Positions 57,632 to 64,000 of a stretch of 64,000 bases of DNA are shown piece by piece (the stretch's first letter is position 1; each line of letters begins with the position of its first letter). A program made the translations under genes and the position numbers. A model generated the notes under the pieces. The model saw nothing but the letters and a program-made list of their open reading frames with translations, had not been told where the DNA came from and made no database searches. This DNA is from Chromobacterium violaceum ATCC 12472 (GTDB taxonomy: Bacteria > Pseudomonadota > Gammaproteobacteria > Burkholderiales > Chromobacteriaceae): the NCBI RefSeq assembly GCF_000007705.1, contig NC_005085.1, forward strand, positions 3,605,752 through 3,669,751, given 5' to 3'.

Positions 57632-58374
57632 TGGCATGCTCCCTTAGGTCTGACGAATCGCAGGAAATAGTCCTTGGCCACTTCGGTCTTGTTCAGGTTG
57701 ACCGCATTGGCCGGGTCCACCGCCTTGGGACAGACTTCCGAGCAGTAACCCACAGCCGTGCAGTTGAACACGCCCTCCTGCGCCGCCAGCAGCGCCATGC
57801 GCTGTTCGGACGCGCCATCGCGGCTGTCCTGGTTGTAGCGGTGCAAGAGCGCGATGGCGCCGGGGCCGAGGAAATCCGAGTTCAGGCCGTATTGCGGACA
57901 GGCGGCGTAGCACAGCAGGCAATTGATGCAGCCGCTGAACTGGGCGTACCAGTCCATCTGCGCCGGCGTCTGCTGGTACTCGCCCTCGGACAAGGGCTTG
58001 TCTTCCTTGGGCACGATATAGGGCGTGATGCTTTCGAGTTTGTCGATGAAGTCGTCCAGCACCACCACCAGATCGCGCTCGATCGGGAAGTGGTTCAAGG
58101 GCTCGATGCGCACCCTGCCCGGATAGTCGCGCAGAAAGGTCTTGCAGGCGAGCTTGGGCACGCCGTCCACCATCATGCCGCAACTGCCGCAGATGGCCTG
58201 GCGGCAGGACCAACGGAAGGCCAGCGTGCCGTCGAGATAATCGCGGATGTATTGCAGGCCCTGCAGCACCGACATGTCGTCGCTGTACGGCACGTCGAAG
58301 CCTTGCAGCCACGGCTCCTTGTCCTGCTCGGGCCGGTAGCGCAGCACCTCGATATGGATGGTTTTGTCCGTCAT
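57628..58374 (-). CDS. frdB: Fumarate reductase iron-sulfur subunit
   Basis: A 248-residue electron-transfer subunit. The [2Fe-2S] ligands lie in CRQAICGSCG and the following PKLAC; the [4Fe-4S] and [3Fe-4S] ligands lie in CINCLLCYAACP and CTAVGYCSEVCP. It passes electrons from quinol to FrdA. Overlaps of 4 bp with frdA and frdC indicate coupled translation. Confidence 0.95.
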   Translation of the reverse strand: MTDKTIHIEVLRYRPEQDKEPWLQGFDVPYSDDMSVLQGLQYIRDYLDGTLAFRWSCRQAICGSCGMMVDGVPKLACKTFLRDYPGRVRIEPLNHFPIERDLVVVLDDFIDKLESITPYIVPKEDKPLSEGEYQQTPAQMDWYAQFSGCINCLLCYAACPQYGLNSDFLGPGAIALLHRYNQDSRDGASEQRMALLAAQEGVFNCTAVGYCSEVCPKAVDPANAVNLNKTEVAKDYFLRFVRPKGACQ

Positions 58375-60146
58375 GCCTGTTCTCCTTGTTCTGCGGCCAC
58401 CCCCGCCGCGCCATAGGCGCGCACGCCGGGTTGGGACGTGGTGATCTTCACTGCGCCGTACTCGATGCGCGGCCCGGCATCCGGCTGATAAATGGCGTGG
58501 CTGTGCTTGAGGAAGTTGGCATCGTCGCGCTGCTCGAAGCCGTCCAGCCGCTGGTGGGCGCCGCGCGATTCCTTGCGGTGCAGCGCCGAATGCGCCATCG
58601 CCTCGGCCACGTCCAGCTGGTAGCCCAGCTCGATGGCCAGCAGCCAGTCGCTGTTCCACACGCTGGATTTATCTTCCACATTGACGTTCCGGAAGCGTTG
58701 CTTGAGCTCGGCCAGCTTGTCGCAGGTGGCGCGCATGCTGTCTTCCATGCGGTAGATGCCGCAGCCTGCCTCCATGGTTTCCGCCATTTCGCGACGCAAA
58801 TCGGCGATGCGCTCGGTGCCGTCCTTGGCCCGCAGCGCATGCAGGCGGGCCTGGACCGCCTCCGCCTGCTTCAGCAGCGACTCCCGCTTGGCGGGTTTGC
58901 AGTCGCGTGCGAAACGCGCGGCCTCGACGCCGGCCACCTTGCCGAACACCGACAGCTCGGCCAGCGAATTGGAGCCGAGACGATTGGCGCCGTGGATGCC
59001 GACGCTGGAGCACTCGCCCGCCGCGTACAAGCCAGGCATGGGCGCGGCGCAATGTCCGTCCACCAGGATGCCGCCCATGGTGTAGTGCACTGCCGGCCGC
59101 ACCGGGATCGGTTCCTTGGCCGGATCGATGCCCAGGAACTCCTCGGCCAGTTCGCAGATTTGCGGCAGCCGCTCGCGCAGCTTGGCATGGCCCAGGTGGC
59201 GCAGGTCCAGGTATACGGCGGAACCCCATGGTCCCTGCACGGTGCGGCCCTTCTGCTGCTCGTACCAGAAGGCCTGGCTCAGGCGGTCGCGCGGGCCCAG
59301 CTCCATGAACTTGTTGCGCGGCTTGTCCTCGGCCGGCCCCAGTCCATAGTCCTGCAGGTAGCGGTAGCCGTCCTTGTTGATCAACAGGCCGCCCTCGCCG
59401 CGGCAGGCCTCGGTGAACAACAGCCCGGTGCGCGGCATGCAAGTAGGGTGGTACTGGACAAACTCCATGTCCCTGAGCGGCACGCCGTGGCGGTAGGCCA
59501 GCGCCATGCCGTCGCCGGTGACGATGCCGCCATTGGTGTTTTCGCGGAACACCCGCCCGGCGCCGCCGGTGGCCATCACCACCGCGCCGGCCTCGATCAA
59601 GACGGATTCGCCGCTGGCGATCTCGATGGCCAGCACGCCGCGCGCCTGGCCATCCTCGACGATCAGGTCGGCGCAGAAGTATTCGTCGAAACGCTGGATC
59701 TGAGGAAACTGGATCGAGGTCTGGAACAGCGTGTGCAGCATGTGGAAGCCGGTCTTGTCGGCGGCGAACCAGGTCCGCTCTATCTTCATGCCGCCGAAGG
59801 CGCGCACGTTGACGCTGCCGTCGTCCTTGCGGCTCCACGGACAGCCCCAATGCTCCAGCTGCACCATCTCTTCCGGACACTGGCGGACGAAATACTCGAC
59901 CACGTCCTGTTCGCACAGCCAGTCGCCGCCGGCCACGGTGTCGTGGAAGTGGGCGTCGAAGCTGTCATGATCCTGCTTCACCGCTGCCGATCCGCCCTCC
60001 GCCGCCACCGTGTGGCTGCGCATCGGATACACCTTGGACACCAGGGCGATCTTGAGCTTGGGATCGAACTGCGCGGCGGCGATGGCCGCCCTCAGGCCGG
60101 CGCCGCCGGCGCCGACAATCACTACGTCTGCTTGGCAGGTCTTCAC
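58371..60146 (-). CDS. frdA: Fumarate reductase flavoprotein subunit
   Basis: A 591-residue flavoprotein. The N-terminal FAD fold reads VVIVGAGGAGLRAA; His45 in SHTVAAEGG is the predicted covalent FAD site. HPTCMP, TEACRGEGG and GANRLGSNSL surround the active site, and the C-terminal region is normal. Together with frdBCD and dcuA it supports fumarate respiration. Sequence alone cannot exclude succinate oxidation, but the FrdC/FrdD anchors favour fumarate reductase. Confidence 0.95.
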   Translation of the reverse strand: MKTCQADVVIVGAGGAGLRAAIAAAQFDPKLKIALVSKVYPMRSHTVAAEGGSAAVKQDHDSFDAHFHDTVAGGDWLCEQDVVEYFVRQCPEEMVQLEHWGCPWSRKDDGSVNVRAFGGMKIERTWFAADKTGFHMLHTLFQTSIQFPQIQRFDEYFCADLIVEDGQARGVLAIEIASGESVLIEAGAVVMATGGAGRVFRENTNGGIVTGDGMALAYRHGVPLRDMEFVQYHPTCMPRTGLLFTEACRGEGGLLINKDGYRYLQDYGLGPAEDKPRNKFMELGPRDRLSQAFWYEQQKGRTVQGPWGSAVYLDLRHLGHAKLRERLPQICELAEEFLGIDPAKEPIPVRPAVHYTMGGILVDGHCAAPMPGLYAAGECSSVGIHGANRLGSNSLAELSVFGKVAGVEAARFARDCKPAKRESLLKQAEAVQARLHALRAKDGTERIADLRREMAETMEAGCGIYRMEDSMRATCDKLAELKQRFRNVNVEDKSSVWNSDWLLAIELGYQLDVAEAMAHSALHRKESRGAHQRLDGFEQRDDANFLKHSHAIYQPDAGPRIEYGAVKITTSQPGVRAYGAAGVAAEQGEQA

Positions 60147-60159
60147 GGACTCCCCCTCG

Positions 60160-61488
60160 TCAGAAATAAAAATGTGTCAATGCGTAGGCCGCCAACGTGG
60201 ACACGCCCACCCCGATCAGGCCCGGCATCATGAAACTGTGGTTGAGCAGATATTTGCCGATGCGGGTGGTGCCGCTGCGGTCCATATTGATGGCCGCCAG
60301 GTCGCTGGGATAAAAGGCGAAAAAGAAATAGGCGTAACAGGACGGCATGATGGCCAGCAACTGGTGCGGGGTCAGCCCCAGCGCCAGGCCGAACGGCACC
60401 ATGATGGTCAGCGTGGCGGCCTGGCTCTTGACGAAGGCCGACACCGCGAACATCGCCAGCGCGAAGGTCCACGGCGCGTAGGCCACCATCACCTTGATGT
60501 TGTCGACCAGGAAGGCCTCGTTGGCCTTGACGAAGGTGTCGCTCATCCAGGCGATGCCGAAGATGGACACCACGGCGATCATGCCGGCGGTAAATACTTC
60601 GGAGCGGGCGATCACGGCGGCCTTGGCCTTGGACAGGAACAGGATGAAGGCGCCGAAGGCCAGCATCACGAACTGCACCGCCGTCGTCATCGGCACCGGC
60701 TTGCCCTTGCCGTCCAGCGGCAGCCAGTGCGGGAACAGCGCCAGCAGCACCACCAGCAAAATGCCGGAGAAGAACAGGACCACCGCCGGCTTGGCGTGGG
60801 CGGGCAGCGTCTTGTCCAGCGTGGTCACCGATTTTTCTATCGACGCGCGGAAATCCGGGTCCAGCAGCCGCGCCTGGTATTCCGGATCCTGATCCAGTTC
60901 GGCGCCGCGCCTCAGGCTCCAGAAGGCGGCGGCCAGCACGCCGACCAAACCGGCCGGAATGGTCACGATCAGAATCTGCCACAAGCTCAGCGGCTGCCCG
61001 CTCTTGGCGGTCAGCGCCAGCAGCGTGGTCACCGCCGCCGCCGCCGGGCTGGCGGTGATGCCCATCTGCGAGGCCACGCTGGCCATCGCCATCGGCCGCT
61101 CCGGGCGGATCTTGGTTTTCAGCGACACGTCGGCGATCACCGGCAGCAGCGAATACACGGCGTGGCCGGTGCCGACGCACATGGTGAGCAGAAAGGTGGA
61201 CAAGGGCGCGAGGAAGGTGATCTGCTGCGGATGCCTGCGCATCAGCCGCTCCGCCTGCTGCACCAGGAAGTCCAGCCCGCCCGCCACCTGCAGCGTGGCC
61301 GACGCGGTCACCACCGCCAGGATGATCAACATCACCGTGATCGGCGGCTCGGCCGGCGCCACCCGGAACACGAAGGCCATCACCGCGACGCCCAAGCCGC
61401 CTATCATCCCCAGCGCCACGCCGCCGCGCCGTATCCCGATCAGGATGGCGGTCAGCAGCAACGCGAATTCAATCCAGAAAGTCCACAT
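60160..61488 (-). CDS. dcuA: Anaerobic C4-dicarboxylate antiporter (Dcu family)
   Basis: A 442-residue transporter with about ten to twelve helices. The family features include GGLDFLVQQAERLMRRHPQ (DcuA/DcuB hallmark), TGHAVYSLLPVIADV and SQMGITASPAAAAV. It exchanges fumarate or aspartate for succinate. It lies 13 bp before frdA, giving import, reduction and product export in one operon. DcuA rather than DcuB is the better fit but is not certain. Confidence 0.92.
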   Translation of the reverse strand: MWTFWIEFALLLTAILIGIRRGGVALGMIGGLGVAVMAFVFRVAPAEPPITVMLIILAVVTASATLQVAGGLDFLVQQAERLMRRHPQQITFLAPLSTFLLTMCVGTGHAVYSLLPVIADVSLKTKIRPERPMAMASVASQMGITASPAAAAVTTLLALTAKSGQPLSLWQILIVTIPAGLVGVLAAAFWSLRRGAELDQDPEYQARLLDPDFRASIEKSVTTLDKTLPAHAKPAVVLFFSGILLVVLLALFPHWLPLDGKGKPVPMTTAVQFVMLAFGAFILFLSKAKAAVIARSEVFTAGMIAVVSIFGIAWMSDTFVKANEAFLVDNIKVMVAYAPWTFALAMFAVSAFVKSQAATLTIMVPFGLALGLTPHQLLAIMPSCYAYFFFAFYPSDLAAINMDRSGTTRIGKYLLNHSFMMPGLIGVGVSTLAAYALTHFYF

Positions 61489-61677
61489 GCCTGCTCTCCG
61501 TGGCCGCCCGGCCGGCTCCGGATGAGCCGGGCCGGAAACGCAGCCGCTTGCTATTGCGACCGTTTATAGGACATGCGCGGATGCGGATGGTAGACCTTGA
61601 TCAAGCAAGCAGGACGCGGGTTGACAGGATATGAAGACGGCATGGCGAATCCGAGCCAAGTTTGAGGCAGGACAAAC
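61489..61677. promoter_or_regulatory. Upstream region of dcuA-frd, with CTTGATCAAG palindrome
   Basis: About 190 bp that must hold the promoter of the anaerobic operon. A perfect CTTGATCAAG palindrome lies at 61596-61605. It contains the TTGAT and ATCAA half-sites of an FNR box but overlapped, without the four-base spacer, so it is not a standard FNR/Anr site. Confidence 0.3.
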
Positions 61678-61700
61678 AAAAAGCCGGCGCAAGGCCGGCT
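61678..61700 (-). terminator. Terminator after coq7
   Basis: On the minus strand AGCCGGC and GCCGGCT pair around five bases and are followed by TTTTTGTTTG. Confidence 0.88.
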
Positions 61701-61730
61701 GGGAGGAGCGCGATCGGGTGGCGGACGCCA

Positions 61731-62351
61731 TTACACGCGGTAGCTGCTGCCGGTCATCACCTTGGCCGACAGCTTCATCGCCGCCTTCACGGGCGCGGGC
61801 AATTCCGCCGCGCCCAGCTCATGCGCCATTTCGGCGTGCTGCAACTCGTCGTCGCGCATCTGGCGGACGATGGCGCGGCTTCGGGCGTCATCCGGCGGCA
61901 AGGCGCTCAGATGGCTGTCCAGATGGGCGCCGACCTGGCGCTCGGTTTCCTGCAGGAAGCCCAGATTCCATTTGTCGCCCAGCACGCCGGCCGCCACGCC
62001 CAGCGCCAGCGAGCCGGTGTACCACAGCGGATTGAGCAGGCTGGGCCTGCCGCCCAGCTCGCGGATGCGGCGCTCGGTCCAGGCCAGGTGCTCCACCTCT
62101 TCCTGCGCCGCCTGGCGCAGCGCCTCGCGCGCCGACGCGTCGCGCGCGGTCAATGCCTGCCCCTGGTACAGCGCCTGCGCGCACACCTCGCCGCAGTGAT
62201 TGACCCGCATCAGTCCCAAGGCATGCTTCTTCTCCGCCGCGGAAAGATCCGCCTCGGCGATATCCTGGTCCGGATGCGCGCGGCCGCTGTGCGCCGGCGC
62301 GCAGAGCGTGCGCAGCCCCTTGTCCAGTTCGGTGATCAACTTGTCCAGCAT
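61731..62351 (-). CDS. coq7: Coq7-type demethoxyubiquinone hydroxylase
   Basis: A 206-residue ferritin-fold di-iron monooxygenase. Metal ligands are visible in [20 protein letters not shown] and [11 protein letters not shown]. It performs a late hydroxylation in ubiquinone synthesis, consistent with ubiX in this window. It is monocistronic, divergent from ppa. Confidence 0.94.
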   Translation of the reverse strand: MLDKLITELDKGLRTLCAPAHSGRAHPDQDIAEADLSAAEKKHALGLMRVNHCGEVCAQALYQGQALTARDASAREALRQAAQEEVEHLAWTERRIRELGGRPSLLNPLWYTGSLALGVAAGVLGDKWNLGFLQETERQVGAHLDSHLSALPPDDARSRAIVRQMRDDELQHAEMAHELGAAELPAPVKAAMKLSAKVMTGSSYRV

Positions 62352-62422
62352 CGGGCGGTCTTCCTAGCGAGCGTCGTCAAACCGGCGATTATACCTTGCG
62401 GGCACAGCGCCGGCAGCTGCTG

Positions 62423-62428
62423 ATATAA
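62423..62428 (+). promoter_or_regulatory. TATAAT -10 box upstream of ppa
   Basis: An exact TATAAT lies 50 bp before the ppa start in the divergent coq7-ppa region. The -35 element is not clear: TTGCGG is too far (21 bp). Confidence 0.5.
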
Positions 62429-62478
62429 TCGGCCGGTTAAACCCGTTCATCTACATCAAACACGAAGGATTGCGCGCA

Positions 62479-63006
62479 ATGAACCTCGCAAGCATCGGCC
62501 CGGGCAAGGACATGCCGGGCGACTTCAACGTCGTCATCGAAATCTCCGCCAACGCCGCTCCGATCAAGTACGAATTCGACAAGGACTGGAACACGCTGGT
62601 GGTGGACCGCTTCATGGGCACCTCCATGATGTACCCGGCCAACTACGGTTTCGTGCCGCAAACCCTGGCCGGCGACGGCGATCCGGTGGACGTGCTGGTG
62701 GTCACGCCGTTCCCGTTGCCGCCGGGCGTGGTGGTGCGCTGCCGCGCGCTGGGCCTGATCAAGATGGAAGACGACGGCGGCGTGGACGCCAAGCTGGTCG
62801 CCGTCCCGGTCGAGAAGCTGTGCCCGATGTACAAGTCCATCCAGAAACTGGAAGACCTGCCGGAACTGCTGCGCAACCAGATGGTGCACTTCTTCGAGCA
62901 CTACAAGGACCTGGAAAAGGGCAAGTGGGTCAAGATCCAGGGCTGGGGCACGCTGGAAGACGCCAAGACCGAACTGGTCGAAGGCATCGAACGCTTCGGC
63001 AAGTAA
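62479..63006 (+). CDS. ppa: Inorganic pyrophosphatase
   Basis: A 175-residue family I pyrophosphatase with the signature DGDPVDVLV and conserved YEFDKD, MMYPANYGF and KYKDLE-type stretch (HYKDLEKGKW). It hydrolyses pyrophosphate with Mg. The ATG at 62479 follows AAGGA by about ten bases and gives the usual MNLASIGPGKD start. A strong terminator follows. Confidence 0.96.
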   Translation: MNLASIGPGKDMPGDFNVVIEISANAAPIKYEFDKDWNTLVVDRFMGTSMMYPANYGFVPQTLAGDGDPVDVLVVTPFPLPPGVVVRCRALGLIKMEDDGGVDAKLVAVPVEKLCPMYKSIQKLEDLPELLRNQMVHFFEHYKDLEKGKWVKIQGWGTLEDAKTELVEGIERFGK

Positions 63007-63023
63007 GCTGCCTCCCGCGCGAC

Positions 63024-63049
63024 AAACCGGCCACCTGGCCGGTTTTTTT
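63024..63049 (+). terminator. Terminator after ppa
   Basis: AAACCGGCCA/TGGCCGGTTT stem with a two-base loop and seven T residues. Confidence 0.9.
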
Positions 63050-63171
63050 ATCGCCCGGCTGATGCTGCATTGCACAATATTCGCATTCCGCAGGATAATG
63101 GTTTGCCGTGGCCGGTGATATCTGCCACGCTTTCCATGCAACCTCGCTTCATGGTGGTCCGTGGTATCCGA

Positions 63172-63894
63172 ATGATGGCCGTTTCCTATCGCATAGGGGA
63201 GCACGCTCCCCATCTTCCCTGGTTCTTGCGCCGGCTTGCCGCGCAAGGACTGGCGGCCGCGCCGGCAGACAATCGCCCCCTGCGGCTGCCCGCCGATTGG
63301 ATCGGCCTGGAGTTTGCCGACGGCTGGCTGGATCTGGGCCGCGACGGCGACGCGGCGCTGGCGGAGCGGGCCGCCCATTGCCGCGCCATCGGCCTGCCTT
63401 TCGCGGAACTGGCCGGCGACTGGATGCCCGCAGGCGGCGAATTCGGCTTCATGTTGCTGGTGGGCGACGCCCCCCTGCCCGGCTCGCAGGCGCGCGCCGG
63501 ACTGGACGCGCTGGCGCCCCAGCCCGGCTGCTGGCTGCATAGCGGCCCCGTCCACAGCGCGCGTTTCTGCCAGCGCGCCTTCGCCGGCCTGCTGCACGCG
63601 GGCCTCTTCTCCTTGCCTCCGCCAGACGGCCAGCCGCGGGCGCTGGACTGGGAAGGCGCGCTGCGCCGGCAATGGGCGCTGGCCGACAAGCTGCGCGCGC
63701 TGGCCGAAGCCTACCTGGCCGAGCGGGTCGGCCAGCTCCCACCGTATCCGGCCCACGCCCCCGACGCCGCGGCCCATTACGCGGCCAATCTGGCCAGGAC
63801 CATCCTGCTGGCGATGCCGGATGGTCAGGACTGGGCCGCTTTGCAGGATGAACTGGCCGCCAGCCCGCAAGAGCCATCCGGCGCCAGGAAATGA
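63172..63894 (+). CDS. Hypothetical protein, start uncertain
   Basis: The frame is open from 63070; the ATG at 63172 (MMAVSYRIGEHAPHLPWFLRR in two pieces) gives 240 residues, and others at 63136 and 63151 are possible. None has a clear Shine-Dalgarno. The protein is soluble, rich in Ala, Leu and Trp, with blocks such as WIGLEFADGWLDLGRDGD and GEFGFMLLVGDAPLPG, and two central Cys. No family is recognised. Third-position GC bias supports coding. Confidence 0.65.
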   Translation: MMAVSYRIGEHAPHLPWFLRRLAAQGLAAAPADNRPLRLPADWIGLEFADGWLDLGRDGDAALAERAAHCRAIGLPFAELAGDWMPAGGEFGFMLLVGDAPLPGSQARAGLDALAPQPGCWLHSGPVHSARFCQRAFAGLLHAGLFSLPPPDGQPRALDWEGALRRQWALADKLRALAEAYLAERVGQLPPYPAHAPDAAAHYAANLARTILLAMPDGQDWAALQDELAASPQEPSGARK

Positions 63895-63900
63895 AAAACC

Positions 63901-63923
63901 CGCCGCGGCATGCCGTCGGCGGG
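63901..63923. terminator. Possible hairpin between converging genes
   Basis: CGCCG...CGGCG arms flank a nested CGGCATGCCG palindrome, with A-rich sequence just before on the plus strand. It could terminate the minus-strand gene entering from the right edge. Confidence 0.4.
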
Positions 63924-63948
63924 AATGACTTGACCAGAGCGCGCGGGA

Positions 63949-64000
63949 TCAGGCGGCGCTAGAAGCGGTCTTCTTGCTGCGGGACACGGCGGCGCTGGCG
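63949..64000 (-). CDS. 3' end of an Ala/Ser/Lys-rich protein, continues outside the window
   Basis: Only the last 16 codons and the stop are present: ASAAVSRSKKTASSAA. An Ala/Lys/Ser-rich tail of this sort is common at the end of phasins and of histone-like proteins. A phasin is the more likely guess in this genus but cannot be shown from so little sequence. Confidence 0.4.
   Translation of the reverse strand, partial: ASAAVSRSKKTASSAA

Noticed and set aside
61596-61605. FNR/Anr box before dcuA
   Set aside because: CTTGATCAAG has overlapped half-sites without the four-base spacer of TTGATNNNNATCAA.

Overview
The window is GC-rich (about 65%) bacterial chromosome with dense genes, many ATGA stop/start overlaps and GC-rich third codon positions. 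Gene content and order point to a Chromobacterium-like member of the Neisseriales (Betaproteobacteria): a GH18 chitinase and an AA10 chitin oxygenase, a CviR-type quorum-sensing box, a betaproteobacterial kdsD-kdsC-lptCAB-rpoN-hpf-ptsN-hprK-rapZ cluster, an exbBD-lpxK-kdsB-adk cluster and a dcuA-frdABCD fumarate-respiration operon. The assignment is inferred from gene content; no search was run.

Layout. 1-3094: end of an SPFH/HflC-like gene, an unusual Nramp-family transporter and a TerC-family protein, apparently one metal-linked operon. 3095-8624: chitinase with a perfect CviR-type operator upstream, an SgrR-like regulator and a small secreted protein. 8625-9529: gene-poor stretch with a MITE-like repeat. 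9530-14379: two tandem NIT-domain chemoreceptors and a periplasmic binding protein. 14380-16370: AA10 chitin oxygenase preceded by a structured leader, and a cytochrome b561. 16541-16614: tRNA-Gly(CCC). 16670-20850: AsmA and a Kef-type antiporter. 20962-28511: KDO synthesis, LPS transport, sigma-54, ribosome hibernation and nitrogen-PTS operon. 28564-31630: UbiX, NnrD/E and an EamA transporter. 31734-34870: histidine kinase with HD-GYP response regulator. 34937-39439 (minus): ExbB, ExbD, LpxK, Trm112-like, KdsB, Adk, hemolysin III.

39440-49583: hotdog/DUF4442 protein, ArsR-type regulator, GpmI, EnvC-like and CtpA cell-wall proteins, ArgA, YggX, Ppk and DUF456. 49693-55853: BLUF photoreceptor, EttA, a binding protein broken by an in-frame amber codon, NlpD, a DUF1615 lipoprotein and a DUF475/TerC-like protein. 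55937-56617: Gly/Ser/Gln-rich protein of unknown function. 56874-61488: frdDCBA and dcuA. 61731-64000: Coq7, inorganic pyrophosphatase, an unknown protein and the 3' end of an Ala/Lys-rich gene.

How it fits together: much of the window is envelope biology (LPS core and lipid A supply, Lpt machinery, amidase activators, AsmA). A second theme is environmental response: chitin use, chemotaxis, light, c-di-GMP turnover and anaerobic respiration. No prophage, insertion sequence with a transposase or CRISPR array was seen. The most interesting signals are non-coding: the quorum-sensing box at the chitinase, the leader that pairs with the Shine-Dalgarno of the chitin oxygenase, a two-hairpin leader at hemolysin III, a pair of consensus DnaA boxes, and two copies of a terminal-inverted-repeat element.
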